A stretch of 64,000 nt of DNA from CAVXZE01 sp964615365 (GTDB taxonomy: Bacteria > Myxococcota_A > UBA9160 > UBA6930). Each line of letters opens with the position of its first letter. Positions within the stretch are counted from its first letter, which is position 1. This document shows positions 44,045 to 52,667 of the stretch, piece by piece. The DNA lies in assembly GCA_964615365.1 (NCBI GenBank), contig CAZTOU010000019.1, forward strand, positions 1 through 64,000, read 5' to 3'. The notes under the pieces were generated by a model. That model worked only from the letters and a program-made list of their open reading frames with translations. It searched no databases and had not been told where the DNA came from. A program made the position numbers and the translations under genes.

Positions 44045-44881
44045 ATGGCGAGCACTCCGCCCAGCAGCGACACGTTGCGCCAGATGTACCTCGACCTGCT
44101 AAAGAAGGCGATCATCAATCTGATCTATCCGGAGAACGAACTCCGAATCCTCTACGCCGTGGAATGCGCCAAGCGCGGTGTCCCGACGGACGTTCGCGTC
44201 ATGATGGACGTTCGGAACAAGCTGAAAGAGCAGTACGCCGAGATGGTGTCCCTGCGATTCGACGGAAGGCGCACGGTCGCCCAATTCTCCCACTCGATGA
44301 TCGGTTGGAAGCGGCTGACCAACATCGAGGATTGTGCGAAGCAGATCTTCGCCGACGCCATTGCCGGAGACTTCGTGGAGACCGGGGTCTGGTGCGGAGG
44401 AGCCACCATCTTCATGCGGGGCTTGATGAAGGCCTTCGGGCAAGACCGCCGGAAGGTGTGGGTCTGTGACTCCTTTCAGGGGCTTCCGGCTCCGGAGACG
44501 AGCCAGGACGACGGATTCGACTTCTCCACCGATCCCTCGCTGGCCATCAGCCGTGAGGTGGTGGAGGACAACTTCAAGGTCTACGACCTGCTCGACGAGA
44601 ACGTCCTCTTCGTCGAGGGCTGGTTCAGCGACACGCTCTCCGACGCGCCGATCGACGAGATCGCGCTGCTGCGTCTCGATGGAGACCTCTACAAGTCGAC
44701 CTTGGATGCGCTCGAGCCGCTCTACGACAAGGTCGTCCCGGGTGGCTTCATCCTCGTCGATGACTACGGCGACCTGGAGCCCTGTCGACGCGCCATCCAC
44801 GATTTCCGCGAGGCCCGGCGAATCGAGGATCCGATTCATCGGGTGGATTGGACGGGCGTCTACTGGCGCAAGGACGGCTGA
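44045..44881 (+). CDS. TylF/MycF-family O-methyltransferase
   Basis: This 278-residue protein matches the TylF (macrocin O-methyltransferase) family: EDCAKQIFADAIAGDFVETG, VWCGGATIFMRGLM, VCDSFQGLPAPE, LLRLDGDLYKSTLDALEPLY and GGFILVDDYGD, with the metal-binding Asp pair at the end. These enzymes methylate sugar hydroxyls with SAM and Mg. The ATG at 44045 is preceded by AGGAGG. Location near glycosyltransferase and methyltransferase genes suggests a role in modifying a surface glycan. The family is certain; the acceptor sugar is not. Confidence 0.9.
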   Translation: MASTPPSSDTLRQMYLDLLKKAIINLIYPENELRILYAVECAKRGVPTDVRVMMDVRNKLKEQYAEMVSLRFDGRRTVAQFSHSMIGWKRLTNIEDCAKQIFADAIAGDFVETGVWCGGATIFMRGLMKAFGQDRRKVWVCDSFQGLPAPETSQDDGFDFSTDPSLAISREVVEDNFKVYDLLDENVLFVEGWFSDTLSDAPIDEIALLRLDGDLYKSTLDALEPLYDKVVPGGFILVDDYGDLEPCRRAIHDFREARRIEDPIHRVDWTGVYWRKDG

Positions 44882-44911
44882 GCCCTTAGGCGGCCGCCGT
44901 AGCGAGCTTGC

Positions 44912-44926
44912 GAGAAATGCGGGCTA
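44912..44926 (-). repeat. dispersed TAGCCCGCATTTCTC element, copy 2
   Basis: The minus strand reads TAGCCCGCATTTCTC, where the TAG is the stop codon of the glycosyltransferase gene. It is identical over 15 bases to the element at 2622-2636. Related sequences immediately follow stops at 53, 16873 and 42963. Its role is unknown; a shared 3' flank of this kind is unusual. Confidence 0.4.
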
Positions 44927-46753
44927 TTGCGCGGGCCCTGGGAGCCGTTTCACGGCATCGAGCATTCGAACGGCCGCTTCCCGGTCACCACAGCCCAGGC
45001 AGGCCTTGGCGAGCTGTGCCATGACCGGGCGACGGTCGACCGCGGTCTCCAGCGCCTTCTCCAGAGCCGGGCGGGCCTGGTGGAATAGCTCCTGGTCGTT
45101 GTAGCTCTGCCCGATCAGGAGGTTGTCGATCCAGCTGTCCTCTTTCAGCTCGATCGTCTCGGCGAGCAACTCGATCGCTCTGTCCATCTCCCCCCGTCGT
45201 CGGGCGTGCATCGCCAATCGGGTGGCCGGTTGGCGGTAGAAGCGGTTGGCTTGGAGAGCGTCTCTCCAATGGGCCGCAGCCTGATCGAGTCGTGCCCCTT
45301 GCTCGGCCATCTCGCCCAGACACTCGTGGGCCGGGGCGAGCTCGGGCGCGATCTGGATCGATCGCGCAAACGCCTGCCCGGCGCCCTCCGTGTCGCCCGC
45401 CGCTCGCAGGCGCAGACCCAGGTGGAAGGCCGCCGCACAAGAGGTCGGATTGCGCTCGAGGGCTCGACGCAGGTTCTCGATGCCCCGGGCGACGTCCGGA
45501 TCGACACTGCCAGCGTAGAGATAGGGGAGGTGGAAGTCCGGCGCGAGGGCCATCGCCTCCTCGAAATGGCGGGTGGCCTCTTGGGGATCCTTTCCCTGAT
45601 GGAGCAGCCCCGTATGGAGCAGCGTCTCGAGATCGCCGTAGGCCAGGGAGTAGTACTCGGCGTCCGTCGACCGTTCGATCGGCGCGTGGCTCTCGATGAG
45701 CCGCGCGATCTTGGCGCGCCGGTCGGGCGAACCCCCTTCCTGGGACCGGGCGCGCCTCTGCTCCTCGTAGAAGCGCAGGCGATCGTGCGCGTGGGAGCGC
45801 TCGAGCCGTTCCGATTCGACGTAGCGACAGGCCGCCTGCTGCAATCGGGCTCGAAACGGTTCGTCTTCGATCAGCGGTTCGAGACAGGAGACGAGGTCAT
45901 CGGCGTCCTTGAAGAGCATCCCCGTGACCCGGTCCTGCACCTTGTCGCTGTAGGGTTCGAGATCGGAGCAGACCGGCACCGCGCCCGCTGCGGCGTACTC
46001 GAGGAACTTGACGTCGGAGCGGCATCGATTGAAATCGGTCGGCTCTAGTGGGGCGATCCCGATGTGCAGGGATTGGACGAACCGGGTGTATTCCTCGAGG
46101 CTCCCCGGGGTCGTCAAGGAGAGCTGCTCGGGGCGCACCCAGTCGAACAGCTCGCGAATCTTCTCATACCCCATGATGGCGAGCCGCACCTCCCGGTGCT
46201 TCTCGAGTAAACCCTTCAGGGCCGGCACGATCCGCGCGACGTCTTCCAGGTGACCGAGGGATCCGCCCCACCCGATGGTGAGTCGCCGCGGCTTGGGAAG
46301 CCGTTCCGGCATCTGCCACAAGTGATTGGGAAAGACTCGACACGGCGGTGACAGGTGACCGAACCGGCGCTCGAGCTCCGGGGCCGACGCCTGCGAGCAG
46401 TGACTCATCTCGATGAGCTGATACACGAGGGATCGGTTGATCGGCTTGTGGAAGAAGGTCGCGGTGGGATTCCACGGCTGGATCGAGGTGAAGTCGTCGT
46501 TGATCTCGAAGACCGTGAGCAGGTTCTCCGCGTGGCGGGCCTTGACGATCGGCAGCAGGTCGATATCAGCGGCTTTGCAGAGGATGAGCACGTCCGCGAT
46601 TCGCACGAGATCGTGCATCACCGGGGAGAGCACCGTGCCGCTTATGACCGTTACGTCCGCGACCATGCCGAGGGCTCGACACGGTTGTACGGTGCGGTAG
46701 ATGTGATCGCCTTGATTGCCGAGATTGGGTGCTTCCAGTTGCACGATCAACAT
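44924..46753 (-). CDS. family 4-type glycosyltransferase with C-terminal TPR repeats
   Basis: This 609-residue cytosolic protein has two parts. Residues 1-340 look like a GT-B glycosyltransferase: NLGNQGDHIYRTVQP at the N-terminus, IGWGGSLGHLEDV, IGIAPLEPTDFN and the donor-side SDVKFLEYAAAGAVPVCSD pattern typical of GT1/GT4 enzymes. Residues 385-605 are TPR repeats (EATRHFEEAMALAPDFHLPY; RGIENLRRALERNP). Such fusions act on surface glycans or glycoproteins. It sits downstream of the AhpD-like gene (22 bases) and convergent with the TylF-like gene. Donor and acceptor unknown. Confidence 0.85.
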   Translation of the reverse strand: MLIVQLEAPNLGNQGDHIYRTVQPCRALGMVADVTVISGTVLSPVMHDLVRIADVLILCKAADIDLLPIVKARHAENLLTVFEINDDFTSIQPWNPTATFFHKPINRSLVYQLIEMSHCSQASAPELERRFGHLSPPCRVFPNHLWQMPERLPKPRRLTIGWGGSLGHLEDVARIVPALKGLLEKHREVRLAIMGYEKIRELFDWVRPEQLSLTTPGSLEEYTRFVQSLHIGIAPLEPTDFNRCRSDVKFLEYAAAGAVPVCSDLEPYSDKVQDRVTGMLFKDADDLVSCLEPLIEDEPFRARLQQAACRYVESERLERSHAHDRLRFYEEQRRARSQEGGSPDRRAKIARLIESHAPIERSTDAEYYSLAYGDLETLLHTGLLHQGKDPQEATRHFEEAMALAPDFHLPYLYAGSVDPDVARGIENLRRALERNPTSCAAAFHLGLRLRAAGDTEGAGQAFARSIQIAPELAPAHECLGEMAEQGARLDQAAAHWRDALQANRFYRQPATRLAMHARRRGEMDRAIELLAETIELKEDSWIDNLLIGQSYNDQELFHQARPALEKALETAVDRRPVMAQLAKACLGCGDREAAVRMLDAVKRLPGPAQ

Positions 46754-46775
46754 GAAGGCACGGTCCCCCTCATCC

Positions 46776-47300
46776 TCAGAGCGGCGACTCCTCCTCGAGC
46801 TCGACCCGCGTCGACTCGAGAAAGCGGCTCAGCATGTTGAAGTAGCTGACGCACAGGATGAGCTCGGTGGCTTGTCGCGTTCCGTAGCGATCCAGGATCT
46901 GCTGCAGTGCCTCGTCGCCGAGACGCACCTCGGTGCTGATCTCGTCCGCGACGCGACAGAGTAGATTGCCCTCTTCGTCGAGTCCTGTGACCGGGCCGTC
47001 GACTCCGATCTTCGCGATCTCCTCGTCCGTCACCCCGACCCGCTTTGCGACGATGACGTGCTGGAACCACTCGTAGCCCGCGTGCGTCACATGAGCCACG
47101 CGGAGGATGGCGATCTCGCGCTTGCGTGGGTCGAACTCGCTCTTCATCAGGAGAGAGAACGCGAACTCGACCAGCGGCCGGAAGCTGGCCGGCGCGTTCG
47201 CCCACATCCGGAACACATGGAGCGGAGGAAGCTTGGAGAGAATCTCGCGGACTTCGGGTTCGAGATCGGCGTCGTCGGGAAGCGGAACGCTCGGCTGCAT
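46776..47300 (-). CDS. carboxymuconolactone decarboxylase/AhpD-family protein
   Basis: This 174-residue all-helical protein has the CMD-family core: REIAILRVAHVTHAGYEWFQH and AKRVGVTDEEIAKI. The CxxC pair of true AhpD is absent, so it is not a disulfide reductase of that kind. ATG 47300 is preceded by AGGAGG. Members of this family act as lactone decarboxylases or peroxidase-like proteins. The MFS transporter gene diverges 99 bases upstream, so the two may share a control region and substrate. Confidence 0.85.
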   Translation of the reverse strand: MQPSVPLPDDADLEPEVREILSKLPPLHVFRMWANAPASFRPLVEFAFSLLMKSEFDPRKREIAILRVAHVTHAGYEWFQHVIVAKRVGVTDEEIAKIGVDGPVTGLDEEGNLLCRVADEISTEVRLGDEALQQILDRYGTRQATELILCVSYFNMLSRFLESTRVELEEESPL

Positions 47301-47399
47301 GATGGACCTCCTATCCTGGCCGCATCATAGCGAGACCGGCAGGTACCACCGGCTCGCTCACCGCGCGACTGGTCGGGGAATCCGGGCTAGTCTCGGCGG

Positions 47400-48746
47400 A
47401 TGCCGACGGGGGGGCAGCCACAGGAGCGTCGGCAGCATACGGGAACCGGGGCGCGAAGACCGTGGTGGATCCCGGTCTTCCTGGGCGGGGTGCCCGAGAT
47501 CGATCCGACCCTGATCCGGCTGGTCGGGGTGGTGTCGCTGGTTCTTCTCTTCGAAGCCTACGACGCCTCCCTGATGACCGCTGCGCTCAAGCAGATCGCC
47601 GAGGGTCTCGGAATGAGAGAGTCCGATCTCGGCCCCTACATGGGAATTATCCGGCTGGGCGCCCTGCCTGCGTTGCTGGTCGCGCCGGTGGCCGACCGGC
47701 TGGGCAGGCGCAGGGTCTTCCTCACCAGCATCGCGGGCTTCAGCGCCGGGACCTTCCTGACCGCCTTCGCGCGCGGGCCCGAAGAGTTCGTGATCGCCCA
47801 GATGCTGACGCGCGCCTTTTCGATCGCCGCGCTGGCGGTCGCCATGGTGATCATCACCGAGGAGTTCCCCGCAGAGCATCGGGGCTGGGGCATCGGAATC
47901 GTGAGCGCCCTGGCCGCCGTCGGCTTCGGGCTGGGTGCCGGGCTCTTCGCGGCCATCGAGATCATTCCCGGTGGCTGGCGCGGCCTCTACGCGCTCGGGG
48001 GTCTCCCGCTGCTGTTGCTTCCCTACTGGAGGCGGGCGATTCCCGAAACCCGCCGCTTTCGGGAGCACGCCGAGTCGAACAAGAGCTCAGCCGGCGGGCG
48101 TTCGGCGTTCTCTGCCGTGTTGACCCCGTTCAAGAGGTTCGTGCTCGACTATCCATCGCGGGCACTCGTCATCAGCCTGGCGGCACTGCTCGTCTCCCTC
48201 GGCGAGGCGTGCGTCTTCCAGTTCGGCGCCTACATCCCCCAGAAGGTGTACGGCTGGGCCCCCGGGCACTACTCGCTGATGGTGTTGGTCGGCGGCGCGT
48301 TCGGAATCGTCGGCAACGTCGTCGGTGGTCGGTTGGGAGATCGGTGGGGAAGACGCCGGGTCGGTGCGCTGTTCTTCTGCCTCTACCCCGCCTCGTCCTG
48401 GCTCTTCTACCAGGGGCCGGAGCTTTCACTTCCGCTCGCCTTCGCGCTGATCGTCTTCCTCGGGACGGCGGGCGGGGTCGTCCTCCGCACTCTCGCGACG
48501 GAGCTGTTTCCCACCTCCTACCGCGGTACCTCCTCGGGCTGGCTCGCCTTCATCCAGACCCTGGGCTGGACCATCGGCCTCTCGCTGCTCGGGATCGTCG
48601 ACCAGGATACCGTTGGCATCGCGCGCTTCATCGCGGAGCTTTCGCTGGTTGTGGCGTTGGGTGGACTCGCGATCCTGCTGCTCCCCGAGACGAGCGGGAG
48701 AGAACTCGAGGAGATCAGCGCGGACGAATCTGCCCGCACGCGATAG
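47400..48746 (+). CDS. MFS transporter (sugar/metabolite:proton symporter type)
   Basis: This 448-residue protein has twelve predicted membrane helices and the MFS motifs: after helix 2 the loop VADRLGRRRVFLTS (motif A), and its duplicate GGRLGDRWGRRRVGA in the second half; ITEEFPAEHRGWGIGI and ATELFPTSYRGTSSG resemble the metabolite:H+ symporter family. It is the first gene of a co-directional run, 25 bases before an LLM oxidoreductase gene, so it may import or export the substrate or product of the corrinoid pathway downstream. Direction of transport cannot be told from sequence. Confidence 0.88.
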   Translation: MPTGGQPQERRQHTGTGARRPWWIPVFLGGVPEIDPTLIRLVGVVSLVLLFEAYDASLMTAALKQIAEGLGMRESDLGPYMGIIRLGALPALLVAPVADRLGRRRVFLTSIAGFSAGTFLTAFARGPEEFVIAQMLTRAFSIAALAVAMVIITEEFPAEHRGWGIGIVSALAAVGFGLGAGLFAAIEIIPGGWRGLYALGGLPLLLLPYWRRAIPETRRFREHAESNKSSAGGRSAFSAVLTPFKRFVLDYPSRALVISLAALLVSLGEACVFQFGAYIPQKVYGWAPGHYSLMVLVGGAFGIVGNVVGGRLGDRWGRRRVGALFFCLYPASSWLFYQGPELSLPLAFALIVFLGTAGGVVLRTLATELFPTSYRGTSSGWLAFIQTLGWTIGLSLLGIVDQDTVGIARFIAELSLVVALGGLAILLLPETSGRELEEISADESARTR

Positions 48747-48771
48747 GATCGGAGCGGGAGGTCGCTGATCG

Positions 48772-49812
48772 ATGGAACCTGAGGGCCCTTCTGCAGGGAG
48801 TCGCAAGTACTGGGGATTCGTGAGGCCGATGCCGGCGTCGATCCTGGTGGCGTTGGCGAAGCAGGCCGAGGAGCGGGGGATGCAGGGCCTCTTCGCGCCG
48901 CAGGTCTACGGCCCGCCCTTCCTTCCCCTGGCCACCGCCGCTGCAGCGACCGAGCGGGTCCAGCTGGCGAGCGGCATTGCCATCGCCTCCACTCGCAGCC
49001 CCTTCGAGACCGCGATGGCCGCGCTCGATCTCGACCGGATCTCCGGAGGCCGCTTCATCCTCGGCCTCGGAGCGAGCGTGCTCTCCTGGTCGCGCGGCGT
49101 CTTCGGCGCTCCCGAGCACAAGCCCCTGGCCCACTTGCGGGAAACGGTGGCCGCGGTCCGGCACATCGTCTCCGGTGCGCACAGGGGCCTCGAGCCCTTC
49201 GAAGGCGAGTACTTCCAAGCGGACTTCCGCGAGCTCCAGCCGACCGAGCCCCCGGTGCGCGAGGTGATCCCGATCTGGATCGCGGCCCTTCGGGCGCCGC
49301 TCGTGCGCCTGGCGGCGGAGATCGGGGACGGCGTGATCGGCCATCCCATGTGGTCGATCGAGTGGGCCGTCGAGCGGATGGGGCCCGAGATCGAAAAGGC
49401 GCTCGCCCGGTCCGGACGTCGCCGCGAGGAGATCGAGATCAATCTCTGGCCGTGGGCGGCGCCCAACCCGAACGAGAGCGAGGCCATCGAAGACGCGCGC
49501 CCCACCATGGCCTTCTACGGCGGCGTCCAGCAGTACGAGTCCTTCTTCGAGGCCCACGGGTTTCTCGACGTGGCGAGACAGCTCCAGGAGGGGGTGAAGC
49601 GGGGCGACTACCAGAGCGTGGCCCACCTGGTCCCGGATGAGATGGTGCGCGCCTTCGTCGCGGTGGGAGAGCCCGAGAAGGTCCGCGAGCGGATCGAACG
49701 CGCCTGGTCGCTGGCCGACTCACTCTGCGTCGTTCCGCCGGCCTACGGGCTTTCTCCCGAGAAGCTGCTCTACTACATGGGGGGGATCGACGCCATCTTC
49801 CACGGCGAGTAG
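48772..49812 (+). CDS. LLM-class (F420- or FMN-dependent) oxidoreductase A
   Basis: This 346-residue luciferase-like monooxygenase-family protein has the barrel pattern typical of F420 enzymes: GLFAPQVYGPPFLPLATAAA, VQLASGIAIASTRSPFETA, LDRISGGRFILGLGAS and VIPIWIAALRAPLVRLAAEIGDG. The N-terminus (KYWGFVRPMPASILVALA) is standard for the class. F420 or FMN dependence cannot be settled by eye. GGGAGG lies 10 bases before the ATG. Its place between transporter and URO-D methyltransferase suggests oxidation or reduction of the pathway substrate. Confidence 0.85.
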   Translation: MEPEGPSAGSRKYWGFVRPMPASILVALAKQAEERGMQGLFAPQVYGPPFLPLATAAAATERVQLASGIAIASTRSPFETAMAALDLDRISGGRFILGLGASVLSWSRGVFGAPEHKPLAHLRETVAAVRHIVSGAHRGLEPFEGEYFQADFRELQPTEPPVREVIPIWIAALRAPLVRLAAEIGDGVIGHPMWSIEWAVERMGPEIEKALARSGRRREEIEINLWPWAAPNPNESEAIEDARPTMAFYGGVQQYESFFEAHGFLDVARQLQEGVKRGDYQSVAHLVPDEMVRAFVAVGEPEKVRERIERAWSLADSLCVVPPAYGLSPEKLLYYMGGIDAIFHGE

Positions 49813-49839
49813 ACGCCGTGATCGGACCTAGGAACCTGA

Positions 49840-50985
49840 ATGACGAGCGATGCGATGTCGCCCCGGGAGCGGCTGCGAGCCGCCTTCGCCGGTCAGCCCA
49901 CCGACCGCGTCCCCTGGTCTCCCTGCGTGGACGGATACTTTCTCTCCTCTCTCCCCGAGGACGAGAAGCTCGACGAGGCGAGCCTGCACCGGGCCATCGG
50001 CTCCGATGCCCTGCTCCGACATGTCATGGTGTACACACGCTCGACGCCCGGCCTCGGCCCCTCGACCCGCGTCGCCGACAACCCGCGCATCGAGCTTCGA
50101 GTCGAGCGCACCCGGAGGGGGGGGCTCCGGGTCTTCTACGAGACGCCGGTGGGAACCCTCACGGAGGAGTTCCGCGCGAATCCGGAATCTCCCTACATTC
50201 CCTGGTTCCTCAAGCGCAAGCTCGAGACCATCGAAGACGTGAAGGTCTACATGTACGCGCTGGAGGCGGCCCGACTCGAGCCCTATCCGGGTCCCTTCGA
50301 GCGCGCCGTCGAGAATCTCGGTGACGATGGCCTGGTTACGACTTCCGGCCCCGCCAGCCCCATGGAGACCCTCATCAACATCGAGATGGGCGTGGAGGCA
50401 CTGACCTATGCCCTCCGTGATGATCCGGACACCATGGAGGAGTGCTTCTCGCTGATGCAGGAGCTCCACCTGCGCGCGTATCGCATCATCGCGGAGAGTC
50501 CCGCCGAGGTGGTGATCGGCTACGAGAACACCTCGACGACCCTCACCTCTCCCGCCAACTACTGCCGCTTCGATCTCCGGCACTGCGACGAGTACGCCGC
50601 GATCTGTCGCGAGGCGGGCAAGACCTATCTGACCCACATGTGCGGGAAGCTCCGCGGGTTCGCGGAGCATCTCTCCAGGAGCCGCCAGGACGGCTTCATC
50701 GACATCGCCCCGGCCCCGACCGGAGACGTGAGAATGGGGGAGGCCAAGCGAAGCTGGGCCCGGGATCGCATCCTGGTGGGTGGCATCGATGCCACCGCCT
50801 CCACCTCGCTGTCGCCGGAGGAGATGCGACGCTACGTGCGTGATCTCCTCGAAGAGGTGCGCGAGGAGGCCGGAGATCTACGCAAGTTCGTCCTGGGCAC
50901 GGGAGATGCGTTGCCCAAGGGAGCGCCGCTTCCCACCCTGCACGCGATCTCGAGCGCGGCGCGCGAGTACGGCGCGGTCGACTAG
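49840..50985 (+). CDS. URO-D-family corrinoid methyltransferase (MtaA/CmuA-like)
   Basis: This 381-residue URO-D-fold protein starts PRERLRAAFAGQPTDRVPW, the family hallmark. It has HMCGKLRGF (His-x-Cys-Gly, zinc ligands of MtaA/MtbA-type enzymes), IDIAPAPTGDVRMGEAKR, and FVLGTGDALPKGAPL where MtaA-type enzymes usually carry the third zinc ligand Cys; here an Asp is seen instead. Haem-pathway HemE is shorter and lacks the HxCG motif. It probably moves a methyl group between a substrate and the corrinoid protein encoded 124 bases downstream. Substrate unknown. Confidence 0.85.
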   Translation: MTSDAMSPRERLRAAFAGQPTDRVPWSPCVDGYFLSSLPEDEKLDEASLHRAIGSDALLRHVMVYTRSTPGLGPSTRVADNPRIELRVERTRRGGLRVFYETPVGTLTEEFRANPESPYIPWFLKRKLETIEDVKVYMYALEAARLEPYPGPFERAVENLGDDGLVTTSGPASPMETLINIEMGVEALTYALRDDPDTMEECFSLMQELHLRAYRIIAESPAEVVIGYENTSTTLTSPANYCRFDLRHCDEYAAICREAGKTYLTHMCGKLRGFAEHLSRSRQDGFIDIAPAPTGDVRMGEAKRSWARDRILVGGIDATASTSLSPEEMRRYVRDLLEEVREEAGDLRKFVLGTGDALPKGAPLPTLHAISSAAREYGAVD

Positions 50986-51109
50986 ACCGCCTCGCCCCCT
51001 GGACCGTCGGCGCGTACCCCGAGGGGATGCCGATTTTCGCGCGCTTCGACAACCCAAATCCGGTACAGTGCTCCGCCGTCTACGAGTTCAACGGAGATGG
51101 ATAGAAGCG

Positions 51110-51745
51110 ATGGAGCGATTCGAGAGGATCTACGAGGCGATTCTGAAGGGCGACAATGGTGGGGCCGTCGAGGTCGCGCAGGAGGCGCTCGACGCTGGTG
51201 ACAATCCCCAGGAGCTGATCGACCGGGGCATGATCCCGGCCATGGCGGAAGTGGGCAGGCGGTTTGAAGACGAGGTCTACTTCGTCCCGGAGCTTCTGCT
51301 CTCGGCGCGCGCGATGAAGGGTGCCCTGGCGCTGCTGCGGCCGCTGCTGGCGGAGAGCGGAGGCGAGAGGACGGGGTCCGTGGTGGTGGGCACCGTCCAG
51401 GGAGACCTCCACGACATCGGGAAGAACCTGGTGGCCGCCATGCTCGAGGGCGCGGGCTTCGAGGTGCTCGATCTGGGGGCCGACGTCGCGCCCCAGCAGT
51501 TCGTCGACGCAGTGAAGCAGCACTCGGCGGGGCTGGTGGGCCTCTCGGCACTGCTGACCGTGACCATGACGTCGATGAAGAGCATCATCGATGCACTGGA
51601 AGAAGCCGGCCTGCGGGATCAGGTAAAGGTCCTGGTGGGAGGCGCTCCCCTCTCGCAGGAGTACGCCGACGAGATCCACGCGGACGGCTATGCCGACAAC
51701 GCGGCGGCGGCAGTCCGGGTGGCGCAAGAGCTGGTCGCCGGCTGA
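51110..51745 (+). CDS. corrinoid-binding methyltransferase carrier protein (MtaC/MttC-like)
   Basis: This 211-residue protein has the two parts of a methyl-carrier: a helical cap (about 1-90; AQEALDAGDNPQELIDRGMI, then EDEVYFVPELLLSARAM) and a Rossmann B12-binding domain. The cobalamin signature D-x-H-x-x-G is present in GDLHDIGKNLV, followed by GLSALLTVTM and VLVGGAPLS with the downstream GYADNA. The lower-axial His is intact, so it should hold a base-off corrinoid and shuttle methyl groups between the URO-D enzyme upstream and a methyl acceptor enzyme. Its stop is 3 bases before the homocysteine methyltransferase start. Confidence 0.94.
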   Translation: MERFERIYEAILKGDNGGAVEVAQEALDAGDNPQELIDRGMIPAMAEVGRRFEDEVYFVPELLLSARAMKGALALLRPLLAESGGERTGSVVVGTVQGDLHDIGKNLVAAMLEGAGFEVLDLGADVAPQQFVDAVKQHSAGLVGLSALLTVTMTSMKSIIDALEEAGLRDQVKVLVGGAPLSQEYADEIHADGYADNAAAAVRVAQELVAG

Positions 51746-51748
51746 GCC

Positions 51749-52627
51749 GTGGCGGGGAACCCGCTGATCGGGGAGCTGACCGCGGCGGGGCCCGTGCTGA
51801 CCGACGGAGCCTGGGGGACGGAGCTGCAGGCGCGAGGACTCTCGGCCGGCGAGACCCCGGACTTCTGGAACCTCTCCCATCCGGATCGCGTGGAGCAGGT
51901 CGCCCGCGCCTACGTCACCGCGGGCTGCCGGGTGGTGCTGACCAACACCTTCCGCGCCAACCGGGTGGCTCTGGCAAGCCATCCCGACGTCGAGCGGGTG
52001 GCGGAGGTGAACCGGGCCGGGGTCGAGATCTCCCGGCGCGCCGCGGGAAACGAGGCTCGAGTCTTCGCCTCGATCGGGCCCTCTGGAAAGCTGCTGATGA
52101 TGGGAGACGTGGATGAGGCGACTCTGCGCGCCGCCTTCGCCGAGCAGGCGCAGGCGCTCGCGGAGGGGGGAGCGGACGCCATCGTGGTCGAGACGATGAC
52201 CGATCTCGCCGAGGCGGGAATCGCCGTCGAGGCGGCGAAGGCCACCGGGCTTCCCGTCGTGGCGTGCATGGTCTTCGACTCGGGCAAGAATCGCGACCGC
52301 ACCATGATGGGCGTCACGCCCACCCAGGCCTCGGAGGAGTTGACCCGGATCGGGGCCGATGCCATCGGCGCCAACTGCGGTACCGGCATCGATGACTACA
52401 TTCCCATCTGTGCCAGCCTCAAAGCGGCGACGGAGCTCCCGATCTGGATCAAGCCCAACGCCGGGATCCCGGAGCTCGAGAACGGCGAGGTCGTGTATCG
52501 GACCACTCCCGCCGAGTTCGCGGTGAAGGTCCCCCGGCTCCTGGAGGCGGGGGCGAGCTTCGTCGGCGGCTGCTGCGGCACCAATCCAAGCTTCATCGAG
52601 GCGATGCGCCGAGAGCTGGACGGCTGA
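51749..52627 (+). CDS. homocysteine S-methyltransferase-family protein
   Basis: This 292-residue barrel begins at GTG 51749, three bases after the corrinoid gene. It contains the family pattern DGAWGTELQARGL, TNTFRANRVAL and the zinc cysteines in GANCGTG and GGCCGTNPSF. It corresponds to the Hcy-binding half of MetH and to MmuM/BHMT-type enzymes, which move a methyl group to homocysteine to give methionine. In this operon it is the natural acceptor for methyl groups held on the corrinoid protein. The link is contextual, since acceptor specificity cannot be read from sequence. Confidence 0.9.
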   Translation: MAGNPLIGELTAAGPVLTDGAWGTELQARGLSAGETPDFWNLSHPDRVEQVARAYVTAGCRVVLTNTFRANRVALASHPDVERVAEVNRAGVEISRRAAGNEARVFASIGPSGKLLMMGDVDEATLRAAFAEQAQALAEGGADAIVVETMTDLAEAGIAVEAAKATGLPVVACMVFDSGKNRDRTMMGVTPTQASEELTRIGADAIGANCGTGIDDYIPICASLKAATELPIWIKPNAGIPELENGEVVYRTTPAEFAVKVPRLLEAGASFVGGCCGTNPSFIEAMRRELDG

Positions 52628-52667
52628 GGCATCCAGCTCCCCTTCGGATGCTCGAGGAGCCAGGCCC

